Counted from the stretch's first letter, positions 23,064 to 35,130 are shown. The stretch: 64,000 bases of DNA from Fomitopsis serialis (GCF_022376445.1 NW_025955048.1:62001-126000); one strand, 5' to 3'. Program-made: numbers and translations. Notes: generated from the letters alone by a model not told the origin.

Positions 23064-24943
23064 TCATGCTACATTCAAGTTGACGACTGAACAAAACCGG
23101 CCGACTTGGCTCGCAGCCGACTTTGCGTGAAAATCAAGACGGTTGAGATCTGACAACGATTCATTATCTCACTGGTCAGCACGTACCAAGCTGCGGCGGC
23201 GTTGAACTCACCATAGCCAATTGGAAGCAAGCTTTTCAGCTCCTCCATTTGCAGTTCGTCGCGCTGCCTTAGGTCTTTCCACGACACACGGCGCAGTCAG
23301 TATGATGACGAGGACCGTCGGCCCGGCAGCAGAAGACTCACCTCTCATCCGATCGCAAAGTTGTGCAACCTGCGTGTCATGATCTGCCGGAGCAGTGAGA
23401 TCCTACGCCGGCAGGCAAGTGAGGCGCACAACACACCAGGGGGCTGCCCGCGCCGTGCGACATGGGCCCTCTCCGCCTCTTCGCGCGCCAGCTCCAAACG
23501 CCGCATGTCCGCAAGGTCGCTCTGAATCTTCCTAGTTTCCGTCTCGATACAGAGCGCGCATGTCTTCTCGGTGTCGCTGGCGCCTTCCGCTTCGGGTGCA
23601 AGTGGGCGGGACAGGGCTTGATCCCTCTGGTCGGCCTGTTCGCCAAGGATCGTGCGCAGAGGAGAAGCAGCAGCCGTCGCCGAAGGAACCATAGGACCAG
23701 AGAACATAGCGTCGACATCGAGCTCAGACAGACCAGCAAAAACGCTGCCAGACTGGGATAGTGCGGGACTCGGGCCTGCCATAGGATGGGCTGGAAGCTG
23801 GGTGGCTACGGCAGGCGGCCCTGGAGCTGGGAGCAGCGTTGGTAGGCCCCATACTTCGGGCTCTGGCGATGCGAACTTGCCGGTCGTGGAATCGTCAGAA
23901 AAGATGGTCACTGGGGCGTTGACTGGATGTTCTGTTCCGGCAACGTTGGGGCTGTGCGCTGCTAGAACGCCGCGTTCGTCGCAATCGACTGGAGTGCTGC
24001 TACCAGGACTTGAGCTCGAGGTCCTGGCGGTGGGCTGGTTCACCTTCCCCTGAGCGGCACTCGATGTGTCTTCTACACGGAGGTCGTCCTGTTCTTTAGT
24101 CCGCGTCGGAGCACCGTTAAGAGTCTTGGAGACAAGATTCGAGTCAGAGAGAACGAGTGGCGAGCCAAAGAAACGCGTCGTTGCAGCCTTCGAGACAGAA
24201 GTTCTTGCGACGGCTTGGAGTTGTCTCGAGCGATCTGATTCTTGGAAGCCGGCTGTTTCCCGCGAGCTCCATATACCCGCCGTTCGGCGTGGACACTGGT
24301 TCGACGGCGTTTCGATTGCTCGTCGCCGGGCGTAGGCGAACGCTTCCGCTTGCCAGCTACCGCCACTGTATCTAGAGCGTCTTGCGTCTTACGCTGTTGT
24401 AAAGCACTTGGGAACCATGGGTACGATACATTTAGTTCAAGGAGAAGTAAGCCGAGACACTCACAGTGCGAGCGGCCCTGAGACGAGATCAACGGAATGT
24501 CTATGAGCGTGTTAGAGAAGAATGCCCTCATGTATTATGCTCCAGTACATACATGTGATTTTCCTTACGGAACTTGGGATCTGGGGGAGCCAACCTGATG
24601 TCGTTCACGGCCGCTTGCAACGCCTGTCATCTCCGAGTATGAGTGCATACCTCCAGTCGTACATCAATGCACCTACCTTTGCTTCCTTTTCCCGTTTAAA
24701 CTTCCATACACAATGAAGAACCATCTTGTCTGGTTCCGAGTCCGGTGTCTTGAGCGTCATGCGGCCGGGTGGTGCGAAGCCGTATGTGCTGAGGTATGTG
24801 CATGCCAGGTTCTTGTAGAACGCCTTTGCGGTGTCACTCAATCCAAGATAAATGGCCTTATGAATGTGGGAGGTATCGAAGCAGACGGTGCCTTTCAGCT
24901 TGTACTTCGGCGGGTCGGATGGTCGTGTTGCAGATGGAGGCAT
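23064..24943 (-). CDS. CxW-NLS-coil family protein, subgroup I, about 496 aa
   Basis: Exons 24943-24677, 24623-24553, 24500-24465 (36 nt), 24406-24297, 24252-23437, 23383-23342 (42 nt), 23274-23212 (63 nt), 23149-23064; joined 1491 nt, open. Start is MPPSATRPSDPPKYKLKG. Exon 1 continues YGFAPPGRMTLKTPDSEPDK and ends MVLHCVWKFKREKEAK. The NLS motif GKRKRSPTPGDEQSKRRR is in exon 4a. A 44-nt intron (24296-24253) restores the frame to FFGSPLVLSDSNL, the FGSSPVL-type motif. The coil has KIQSDLADMRRLELAREEAE, a 13-codon exon (VAQLCDRMR) and RQRDELQMEELKSLLP. Two acceptors are AAG, so those junctions are less sure. It is divergent from the 26751 gene. Confidence 0.75.
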
Positions 24944-24999
24944 GTCTTGCGAGTGAAGTGATCTAGTAATGTGTGGAATGAGTGGATGTTGGGGACGGC

Positions 25000-26750
25000 T
25001 GCGTGCTAGTATGAAGCAGTTCAAAGGGGCATGATGCGGTAGACGGGCGAAGTTTGGAATGAAGAAAGGGGGCGGCGGCTGGCGGCGGACGGTAGTTGAA
25101 CGACCTCGTCGCCGCGTCACCTGACGTGACCGGTCGACGCGTGTCAGCGCGTGTCACCACATCTGGAAATATTGGAAGGGGAACAGCGCCACAAACTTCA
25201 GCTTCAGCGAGACTCACTGTTTGACGAAAAACGTCTACCTTCTATGCAAGAGATCAATGCAGGCCAAGGAACAGCAGGTTGTGCGTACCGCGTTCCGTAG
25301 GATATGATTTAGCCATGAGCCCACCAAGCCAGAAATACCGACAACTTAAGGCCGCATGCATGATTGCACGTAAATGGCATACGGAGTTGCGTCTCTATCC
25401 ATCGTGCGTGAGCACAATCCGCTGACGAGGCGAACATCGAGAGCGCAACGTAGATCAAGGTGCCCCGGCCGGCGGTGCCGATGTCGCGGGGGAAAGTCCT
25501 GGGGAGCGGGAAGCTTGGGATGTGTATGAATGGGCCTACACATGGCATGGCTGAACCACGACAGGGGCGTGTTCAACAACGACGGAGCGCGACTCCTTCG
25601 GAAGTAAAATTGGCTGTTGGTCAATGACAAATGCGCGGAGACAAATCGTACTCCAGCTCGATCTCGAGATGAGTGATAGCCGAGATATCGCGGAGTCTCC
25701 TAATCACATCACATCACATCGAGATCACATCTTTACCAACCTTCCGCCCGCGCCCCCAGCAGAGTCCGTACGATCCACTGCGCACCCTTAGGTGGCTGTT
25801 CGTCGCACTAGACTCTGAGTCTACGCGCGTCGCGCCACCGTTGGGCACGGCGGGCTAGGAGCACGTGACACCACGCGGGACCCGTGCAAAGCAAGAATGG
25901 CTGGGATGTGGCTGGTGCGAGGCTAGCTTGAATAACTTGGGGCACGTTCTTGTTCTCTGTTCACACACAGTGTCCGATCGCCGGATCGGGTAGCACCGAG
26001 AACTTTAGTAGTGTAGCTCCTTTGACCACTTCCTTTCGCACCGTTTATTCTCTATGCTTGGTCGGCAACCAGGCGAACGGCGCCCCGAGTACTCTCGAGC
26101 GGATCCCGGCAGGGTTTAGTTTTTGACGGTTTGAACCAGTATCCTTTGTTGTACTGGGTATGCAACTGCAGAGAGCTCTGTCGAAACGAGGAGGCAATAT
26201 CAACCTTGGGAGTTTCCTAGAGAGCTCCCACCAAGTCAAAGTCTGTTGCGCATCGATCTGCCTAACGACAAGCTGGGACTGGTCGCAATTGCATCGCGTC
26301 GCGTCGCATTGAAGGGTAACTCTAGAATGCAGCTTAGACATATGGACACACTCGGTACCACCATCTAGGATGCGCACAATGCAGCGCATCCTCAAAAACG
26401 CATTGAAGGTCTCATCTGACCTTGCTGCAGTGCATATCACTGTTATTTTCGCATTTCAAGCAGAAGACGTTGGGGTCAAGTTGGGCATCAAGGAATAAAA
26501 CATCGTGAGGTCCCTGGACCGTCGTACGCGTGTCGCCGCCGTCGCGCGAACAGCGATGCGCATGTGACGGCGTCATGATCAGGTGACCCCGTGAGCAGGC
26601 TGTTCGTCCGCCGCGTCGATGCGCGACCCAATCTGAACCACGACTATCGCACCGCGTACAGGTACGCTGCCGCATCCGTCGCCTTGTCCTCAACCTCTGC
26701 ATCACTACCCTCGCATACCACGCTCTCCTGCGCACAACCTTCCTCCTATC
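25000..26750. other. Intergenic between divergent family genes
   Basis: Contains the second copy of the shared upstream region (25670-26050, next entry). The next 700 bases, not matched in the other pair, show no gene; short frames at 25630-25309 and 26780-26045 (minus) have no recognisable domain. Confidence 0.5.
25670..26050. repeat. Shared bidirectional upstream region, copy 2
   Basis: Matches 20880-21250 through GATAGCCGAGATAT / GATTGCCGAGTTAT, CACATCACATC, AACTTGGGGC.CGTTCTTGTTCTC and GAACTTTAGTAGTGTAGC. It lies between the starts of the 24943 (-) and 26751 (+) genes. Confidence 0.7.
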
Positions 26751-28570
26751 ATGGCTGATATTCCGGGCCTTCAACCGCAATCCGACTCGGAGACCTTGAC
26801 CGCAACGGAGTACAGGCTGGCCTGCACGGTGCTTTTTGAGTCATACTATTATAAATCTCCCAATTATAACAGGATGTCGCGCTCTGTGCAAACGATATGG
26901 AAGGGCTATACGAGGACCTTTCTCACGGCGTCCAGGATGGCCAATCCCCAGAAGATAACGCTCAAGACTCTTAACCGCACTGCAGCCAGGCTTTTCGTTC
27001 AGTGGAAAGGGCCGATGAGTCACGCACAGGTGAGCAAAGTGGCATTTAGTAATGCGGTATTGAAGGCTCATGATGCGACGGGAAAGGCACTGCAAGCATG
27101 TGCAGACAAGTTTGAGTCCTCCGTATGGTCATCAGACATCCGGAAATCGTTTGCTGTGTACGTGCTATGCACGCATTTTATGAGGGATTCCTTGACTGAA
27201 GCGCGATTCAGAACCTCTATTTGTTTCGAGCCTATGCAATTCCTTCCGGTGTCGTAAGTGTCATTCCGATTCCTCACTCGTAATGCATATGCGTTTGTGT
27301 TCATGGTCGTCCTTACAGCGTTCCTTCTTTGCCGCTGGCGGAAGCTGCGCGGGAGGTAGAGGCATTGTCCCTCAAGCGGCCGCCTTCGCCAATGCCCCAA
27401 GAGCACATCGAGCCGAAGCGCCCTCGTATTCATTCGGCCAAGCGGCAGAAGGAGCCTGCAGTTAACGGGATGCAAACCGCTTACACTGGTCAAGACTCTC
27501 GTGCGTCTTTCTCTGCGGATGCAAGTGCGGATGCCCCTCTCGACGAAGACGCAAAGCACCTCTTTGGCTCGTCACCTATGCCTGATCCTGACGCCTCCGA
27601 CTTGAGTACTCGTTCTCAGACTACGTCCAACGATGATGCTACGATACGCCCAAGAGAAGAAACCAGATACGTAGATTTCAGTACGGAATCCTCCCGGCGA
27701 GCCACAACCCAGCGCAAGCAGAAGGAGAACCAGGCCGGTGCCTACAAACCTCATGCATCCCATGGCTTCAACGTCACAAGGCTGCCGCTCGTCAATGCTG
27801 GTGTCTGTGCCAACACTCTGCAACCTGCGCCCCCTGTCTCCTGCTATCCTATGGCCGCTCTAGCTGACAACGCTGGTGGGTCTGCGCTAGCCACTGCGAC
27901 ACCAGCCCGGCTTCTTTCAGCTTCAGGTCCGGACCCGTCTGTCGCTGGGACCACGTCGACTGCTCTAGGCGACCTCGAAGCTCCGAATCGTACTGTGGTC
28001 TCTAGCTCTGTGATGTCTGGTGCAACGGATGTTGGTCCCTCCCACACGGCCGGACAACCCGGAAGCACCAATGGGCTACTCGGATCTGGACGGGGCACTG
28101 AACATACCGGCTGCTGCGAGAAGGCACGCGCGCTAGTGATCTCCACGCACCAAACCGAGCTCGCGGAAGCTGCTGCTGCAATGCACCGTATGGACGAGGC
28201 ACGCAGGAGGCAGGAGGTAGCCGACGTGAAGCAGAACATGCGGGCCTTCAGTAAGTCTGCGCAACCTTCCTCGAGCGGTTGGCTCTAACTCCCGTCAACG
28301 TTGGACAGAACAAGCGAGGCTGCTTCAATCGCTTCGCGCTAACGAGAAATGTGAGTACTATCTCACCTCATCGTGTTTGTCGCTATGCAGAGGGCTGACT
28401 CGTGTGTGCGTTGGACCAAGTGTATATGCGCCGCGGCCATGTACTTGATGACGAATTCTTGGAGTTGTCCCAGAGTCAGTACTATCATCATGATGTTGCT
28501 TCATCGGTCGGCGAGCGAGTGCGATGCTGACTCGAATCCCTTTGATCTAGTTCGTTCGCATGCGAACTAG
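26751..28570 (+). CDS. CxW-NLS-coil family protein, subgroup I, about 479 aa
   Basis: Exons 26751-27029, 27087-27157 (71 nt), 27212-27253 (42 nt), 27319-28250, 28309-28350 (42 nt), 28421-28474, 28551-28570; joined 1440 nt, open. Exon 1 (MADIPGLQPQSDSE) ends KITLKTLNRTAARLFVQWKG, with Val-x-Trp in place of Cys-x-Trp. Exon 2 (ALQACADKFESSVWSSDIRK) matches exon 2 of the 24943 and 20316 genes in length and pattern. Exon 4 has the bipartite basic motif LKRPPSP...EPKRPR, then KHLFGSSPMPDPD. The coil exons read KQARLLQSLRANEK and HVLDDEFLELSQ. The exon-2 acceptor is AAG (27084-27086). No catalytic motif is seen; a DNA- or protein-binding nuclear role is guesswork. Confidence 0.77.
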
Positions 28571-29090
28571 CCAGGACGCCTTTGTAAGTCGTGGCGTCAT
28601 GTCGTAGGACAATCAACACATACTATTTATTCTGTCATTTTTCGGACGATACGTCTGGCGTCATGTATGTAAACGGGTATTAGAAATGGTGCAGCTGGAT
28701 CTGCGACTAGCATAATGTATCGCTTCGTCTATATACTAGGGTCATCGTTAAGTAGATGTTGGGCAATACGCGGTTGCTTTGTATGCGTCTCGCACCGCCT
28801 CACATGCGCGTAGCTCGCCGTCAATTGTCCCCAGTGACGCGTAGACCTAGATTCCAGCAGCGATGCAGGGATGCGTGGCACTGAACCATATGTACGAACG
28901 TATGTCAATGCTTGCGTTGGTTTCCCGTTTCAGTACTTGTCAGCGTAGCAGCGCGGCTGGCTACGTCATCCAGCGATCGTACACGCACGTAGTCAGGTGA
29001 CTCATGGCGGCGGGGTGGCTCTTTCGATACGATGTTCTTGACTTCGAACCACCACTGCGTCCTGGTACGCCGTTCCTCTGCGACATCGCC

Positions 29091-30610
29091 ATGCCTTCTA
29101 CTTTTCCGTCATTACACCCTCTGCCACATCTTAGGATAGTTGTCACATTCTTTTACAATCCCATATCTGCCACCCCCGAAGCAGATCGCGTTTACGAGCA
29201 GGATACTCGTGATTTACTCACCGCTCAAGGCATACCAAAGCCAAATACCGTGGACGTCCACTACACCAATCCAGAAGTAACGGAGGTGGCCTGTGTGTGG
29301 GACGGGAAGTCACAGAATGAGCAGGTAGGTCCGGTGCACTTCGAGGCTAATACGTCTGCTCAATGGAGTCGAATCAGGACGCGAAGGCTGCGTGGACCAG
29401 GTTCACAGCCAACGGAAGCTGGAAGCTCTACGAAACGCACGATATGTACGTATCCTCATGCAGAAACTACCGTCTACCTCACGTAACGACTGACATAACG
29501 ACGCCCAGACGCACAGTTGTGGTGTCCGTCACAGAAATCCCATCGTAAGTCCCTCGCAAACTCCTCTGGCCCCGCGTCATGCTCATGGCCGTGCAGCGTG
29601 TCACCGGAACTTGGACTCGTGCGGGAAGTGGATGCTCTATCCTCTCAGCAACTCGACTCACCCATGATTGACGGTCGGTCGCGGCCGCAACGCGCATTGA
29701 CCATTACCCTCGATGATGACGAAGAATTTGCAGCAGCCGAAGATACACCCATTAATCTAGTCAACTCGCCGAACATGCCGCTTTTCTACCCAGACTCTGA
29801 GAGCGGCTCCTCCCCTGTGCTCGGGCTTGATGCGACGATCCGTGATGATCTTGGTCCTCAGGCTATGACTGGTGATACTCCCGGCCGACTCCAGCTCAAC
29901 CAGAATGCTCAGCTGCGTCATCCTGTCGAACATCAACTTCTTGCTTCGCCCAACGCAGCCGAGAAGGAAACGCAATCTTACTCTGCCGGGAATCAACGTC
30001 TCGCTTCCTTGGGAACTTATCATGCTGTCTCTGGTTCTGTGTCCTCGGCGACTGCTACCTCTCAGGCTCTGACTTCCGTTCGTTCATACGCCTACCCCGA
30101 GTTTGAGAACCTCCGACTGAAACTCGCGGAATCGGAGATCGAGAACAAGAAGATCAACGATATTCTGGCAGCGCGTGAGGCCGTCATCAGAGATCTCGAG
30201 GAGGAGGGAGCGCAGCGCAGGAGAGACGGTCGAACGCTGACCATGCGGTTGATCGGTGCGTCCCCATTCAATTTTTCAGTGGCAGAGTCTTAGAGCTGGG
30301 CGGGTAGAGGCTGAGTGGCAGATCGATATATTGCGCGCTGAGGAGGAATGTGAGTACAGTATGCCACAACATCCTTCGTGACGCTGACTGTGGTGTGCGT
30401 CGCGCTCGCTAGACAGCGCTCGTTGTTTCGGCTACCTCGCTGGCGAATTCCAGAAGGTTGCCCCGGAGAGGCACGGTACGTCGAGTCTCACTGTCGCTGG
30501 CTTAGTCTTTCGTTGAACGAAAGACTGATTGGACATGGATGGTACTAACTTGGGACCTGTTCGTAGCTCTGATAATCCCCATTCTAATCGACAGCTCTCT
30601 GGATGACTAA
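29091..30610 (+). CDS. CxW-NLS-coil family protein, about 381 aa
   Basis: Exons 29091-29324, 29378-29445, 29509-29544 (36 nt), 29597-30255, 30308-30349 (42 nt), 30413-30475 (63 nt), 30567-30610; joined 1146 nt, open. Exon 1 (MPSTFPSLHPLPHLRIVVTF) ends EVTEVACVWDGKSQNEQ. Exons 1-3 are unlike those of the 13721 gene, but from LFYPDSES through the stop the two are near-identical, introns included. The KRPxSP motif is missing (SQQLDSPMIDGRSRPQRA). The coil EFENLRLKLAESEIENKKIN and the tail EFQKVAPERH...LIDSSLDD are shared. The gene therefore looks like a recombinant of a subgroup-I 5' half and the duplicated 3' half. Confidence 0.8.
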
Positions 30611-31118
30611 TAGTCTCGGTGAACTGGGAAGGCATGGTTTATCGGGGATCACATACTATATCTCATTCCCTTGGACGATGTTGTTGTGACTCTATTCCAT
30701 GTGTTTGTATCTTGTATATCGTTAGCAATCGTAGCCCAGAGCGGAACATGCAGCTGGATCTGCATTTGGCGATGAATCAAACTGGCCAGAACGCGTCATC
30801 AATGTAAGCTCAGGTACCTCCTGGCCATCCGCTGCAATCCTTTCTTTCAACGCGCTACTTCCTTCGGCGCAGAGTCTGGTTTGAACCGCTCAACTGGTTT
30901 GACTAGTATCGAGTGAGTTGCGCGACTTCAGTCAATTGCTCTCCATGACGATGAACGCAACTGATCCCAAAATACGCAGATACATACATATACATACAGA
31001 TGAATAGGACGCTGGGAGCCTCACGATCCTGACTCCTCACTCACGCGCCCGGGAGTCACGTCCCCCACTGCTCCCGGTATCAACAATCACCTCTCCAGTT
31101 AGGCGCGACATCTGCAAA
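29780..31118. repeat. Segmental duplication, copy 2
   Basis: Aligns with 14843-16258. The match ends abruptly after GCGACATCTGCAAAAAC at 31117, inside what is the coding 3' end of the 16172 gene in copy 1, and unrelated family-coil DNA follows. Confidence 0.9.
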
Positions 31119-31200
31119 AACTCTCGGCATTGCTCCCGACATTCTGCGTCCGGCCGTCATCTCAGCTCTGCGCCAGAACCTCTGCTGTGCCAACAAGCCT
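31015..31200 (-). pseudogene. Fused 3' fragments of two family genes
   Basis: 31015-31118 is the 3' end of a copy of the 16172 gene. From 31119 on, the minus strand resembles 38742-38800 (GGACGCAGAATGTCGGGAGCAATGCC is shared), a coil segment reading PDAECREQCRE. The junction marks a recombination breakpoint. No complete gene. Confidence 0.6.
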
Positions 31201-33070
31201 CATACGGAAGACACAGCGCAGCGACGGGAGCAAACAGAGAAGCGTGTACGTGCGGGAAGCCTCGGGGGACGGCCGCTGGTGCGCAGGACAGGGCGAAGGG
31301 AGGTCGTGCTCGAATGCGTGACGGTTGTCCGAGTCATGTCATTTGCGCGCAGGACGCGCGATACACAGGAATTGCCGCGACCTCCAGGAGGACGGGCTGC
31401 AACTCGAGCTCCAGAGCCCCAGCAATTTTGAACATACCTAGTAGCTCCGCTCCAGTCATGCACACGTGACCGTGACAGAGCGTGGTTCGTCCCCTCCCCT
31501 TCTCTTCCCCATCCCCGTCGCGGCGGCACAGTCCATCGCAGCCGGCTCCCGCGTCTCTGTCTCTCTTTCATGACCTTCTGCACGATATGCCCCAGATGTC
31601 ACTCTGCCTTGCATCACGATCATTTGCTATGGCAGTCGCTCGACCACGCCGGAACGGCCGCGTACACGAGTGAATGAGCGCCGAGGCTCGCGATCTTCGG
31701 AGGCTTGAGCAGCGAGGCCCAGGTAAGTGCGCTTGTCGTCTGTATAATCGATGCGGAGCTTATGCTTCCGGACAGTGCGCTCCCTATAGCACCGGCAATA
31801 TTGTAAAAATTGTCATCGTCGTCCTTCAGCCCCACGCCAGCCGGTTCCTTTCGTACGTATCACCGCGTTATCGTCCTTCCGCGGTGACCCCTCGTCGTGT
31901 CCGATGCGAACGGTACCTCGGTTACTGACGGCGGATCGCAAATTGTGTCGCGCTTCAGAGCCCCAAGCCCCGCTGCGACCTCCGAAAGGCCTCAAGGCCA
32001 AGCTTCAAACTTTAACGTTTTGAATTTGAAGTCCTCACTTCGAGTCGGCGCCTCGTGAGTGTCATCGTGACCTCAACAGAAATTGTAGCACCGATGACGG
32101 TAAGTTAGATCCCGGGGCTTCCGGCGGGCGGTTCCGTCGGTGCGGCCCTTACGGCGACAAAGGCGCGCTGTTACGTTGAACTTTTGAACGTTTGAACGTT
32201 GACGTGCTATCAAGGATGAAAAAAGGCGCGTGCGTACGTTCCAGGAGTGATCATGACGACTAATCCCAGACTACTACCTACCACATAGCGGAGGCACGTC
32301 CAACTCCGAGTCGGTGTTGGTATTGCTTGGATGGTCCTCGTGCGAAGAGTGGCGTCGAGGACGGGCTAGATCTACACCAACGTTTGTGCCAGTGCGGCTA
32401 CTACTCAGTTGAGGTAAGCGTCGACGGTGGTCGATCACGACAACATCTGGCCGCGTGCTTGCATGATATGCACCCTATGCTCAGTTCCTGAGGCCGGACA
32501 CCGAGTCACTCACTCAGTACTATTGGAGCTAGCAAATTTTAGCAACGACTGGCCTATCAACACCCATTTACCATCCGGAACACGGCCTCTAGGCTTTCGG
32601 GGACCAATTGCGATAAGGTGTGGGTGAGCCGTGCTTGCTTCTGGCAGGTCTTCCCGGGTTTCCATTGGAGCGCAGATAGAGAGGGCTTCGCTGATGAGAA
32701 TGGATGGACCCCACTAGTTACTTATGGCATTATGCGGCACAGCTGAGTCCGTGCTGGTAGACGCTTGTTCGTAGGTATGGTGCTCTGCCATGATCGTGCT
32801 TGTCATTGCCAATGGAGCTCACTGTCGCTTGACAGTTGAACCTAGTCGGGACCCGGCGATCATGCATCATGGACCAGTAGCAGCAGCTTGAAGATGGCTT
32901 GCCAATCGCGCATGATCTGCTTACCTCCACGTGTGAGCCCAATCAATATGCCGGTATATCATGGGCTCATTGTACATAAAGCCTGAGGACGCACCCTTTG
33001 GACGGATGCCAAGGCAGAATCCCTTGCTCATCCGCCCACTTTGCATCAGATCGACGACGACAACCACCAC
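31200..33070. other. No confident gene
   Basis: Only short frames without recognisable domains. TTGAACG-type short repeats occur near 32182-32205. The last 100 bases are the leader of the P450 gene. Confidence 0.5.
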
Positions 33071-33071
33071 C

Positions 33072-35130
33072 ATGTATGAACAAGAGATCGTCTACGCGTT
33101 GATTCTCGCCGCTCTGCTACTCCTTCTTGCGCGGAGGAGAATGAATCCGGTTGGTTCTAGTACGCCATCCGCTACTCCGCTCACCTGGTTCATAGCTCTA
33201 CCGCATACCAGCTGTGGGGCCTTCCGCACCCATCCTATCCTATGGGGGGGCGTTGAAGTTCTCCGTTAATGCGCGGGAGATGCTGCAGGAAGGTTACACC
33301 AAGGTAAGCCAAACGCTGCTTCGAATATGTTATTTGCTTCGATCTGAGACCTTTCGTGATATAGTACAGAGGCTCTGTGTTCAGAGTGCCGCTAATGGAT
33401 CGCTGGCTTGTAGTGGTCAGCGGTGCTGCCATGAACGAAGAACTCCGGAAATTGCCTGATGACCAGATGTCTTTTCTGGATGCTGCCGAAGATGTAGGCC
33501 TTCCAACGTTCACTCCGTCATGCGTATATGTATGCTGAAAATGCGTCGCGTATAGCTCTTACAGGCGAAGTACACGATCGCAAAGGACATCCTTAGAAAT
33601 CCGATACACATCCCGGTCATCCGCGGACCTTTCACCCGCAACTTGGCTGCCTTCATGCCAGATGTCGCAGATGAGATTGCGTCAGCAGTCCAGGAGGCAG
33701 TTCCTGACGCAGGAGACGGTGCGTCCCGTCGGTCCTGATTTGTGGAGTCTACTCAGTGATCGTAAGTTCAGAGTGGGTCGGTGTCGTCGCATCCCCTGCC
33801 ATGGCACGTGTCGTCTGTCGGGCGAGCAACCGGGTCTTCATTGGTCTTCCTATGTGTGAGCATAACACGGCACGATGACCCTCATGTCCTGATATACTGT
33901 CCCAGGCCGGAACCCAGAATTCCTAGAGATTGTCTTGAACTACACCAAAGATGTCGGCAAAAGCCGTTTCATCATGGCCCTCACGCCGATCCTATTCAAG
34001 CCGTAAGTCGTACCCTATACAACACAGCACCAACGTTTAGACCAACTATTTGGACAGCATCGTGGGCAGTTTACTGCCTTGGTCTAAGAATACTCTCAAG
34101 AAGATCGCCGTGCTAGTGGGACCTCTGGTCAACGAAACGTTCCGGCAATTCGAGGATCACGGGAAGAAATGGGAAGACAGACCTGTAAGTGCTTTGCGCA
34201 AGGGGATCGTATCCTTGACTGAGCGATCTGTCAACGCCGACCAAAGAAAAACCTGCTGACCTGGTTAACGGAAGAAGCCAAAGCTGCTGGCCACGGGCCC
34301 GAAGTCGTCATCTCCGCTCTGCTGTCGAGCAACTTCACCGCCATACACACATCGGCTATCGTACGTACGCCTCCACCTCCGCAGGACACCTGCTCATGTT
34401 TCTGACAGAGCGTAACACATGCCCTGTATCACATTGCTGCCTGCCCCGAGTTCGTCCCGCCGCTCCGCAAAGAGATCGAGGTGGCCGTCAACAAGTATGG
34501 CTGGGGTAAACAAGCCATCGGTGAGATGTGGAAACTGGACAGCTTCATGCGCGAGTCCCAGCGCGTCAACGGCACGAGCGGCGGTACGCTTCAATTAGCA
34601 GTCCCAGATCCGAATCGACGGTTGTCGCTGACTCGGATGGGTGTCTCACAGTGTCTGTCATGCGCAAGGCCCTCGTCGACCTCAGGCTGGCCGGCGGGAC
34701 CGTGATACCTGCGGGCACACTGCTTTGTGCAGCCGCGGACGCGACGCACTGCGACGACGAGAACTACGAGGACGCTGGCGTGTTCAAACCGTTCCGCTTC
34801 TCCGACATGAGCGCGGAGGAGAGCGAGCGCATCAAGCACCAATTCGTCAGCACGTCGCCGGAGTACGTGCCCTTCGGTCACGGAAAGCATGCCTGGTACG
34901 TCGTCTATGCTTCCCAGGCGAAGGAGTTCTCGCTCAATGTGAAGCACAGCCCTGGTCGCTTCTTCGTGGGTAATGAACTGAAGATGATCATCGCATACCT
35001 TGTCCTCAACTACGATATGAAGTTTGAGGACGACGGGCCCCGCCCGCCGAACAAGTGGTTGTCGGTCACCGTTATCCCTGATCCGAGTGCTAAGGTTTAC
35101 TTCCGCAAGAGACAAACGGGCAGCGTATAG
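33072..35130 (+). CDS. Cytochrome P450 monooxygenase, 499 aa
   Basis: Eleven exons: 33072-33149, 33196-33303, 33365-33493, 33556-33718, 33772-33855, 33906-34002, 34058-34184, 34247-34360, 34409-34583, 34652-34895, 34950-35130; joined 1500 nt with no stops. Residues about 6-21 (IVYALILAALLLLLA) are a membrane anchor, followed by RRR and a Pro-rich hinge (RIPAVGPSAP). The I-helix region reads SNFTAIHTSA, the K-helix ExxR is ESQR, the PERF-like motif is FKPFRF, and the heme loop FGHGKHACPGR is rebuilt across intron 10, giving the Cys ligand. By family knowledge it is an ER-anchored, NADPH-reductase-dependent oxygenase. RNPIHIPVIRGPFTRNLAAF resembles basidiomycete P450s related to ent-kaurene-oxidase-like enzymes; the substrate cannot be told. 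No biosynthetic partners nearby. All key residues present. Confidence 0.96.

Noticed and set aside
30256..30300. Direct stop GASPFNFSVAES as the C-terminus of the 29091 gene
   Set aside because: A 52-nt intron from GTGCGT to GGTAG gives a coiled-coil continuation with 42- and 63-nt exons that match other members.
33150..33260. Apparent frameshift near the P450 N-terminus
   Set aside because: A 46-nt GTTGGT...CATAG intron (33150-33195) joins the frames cleanly into RRRMNP-LYRIPAVGPSAP.
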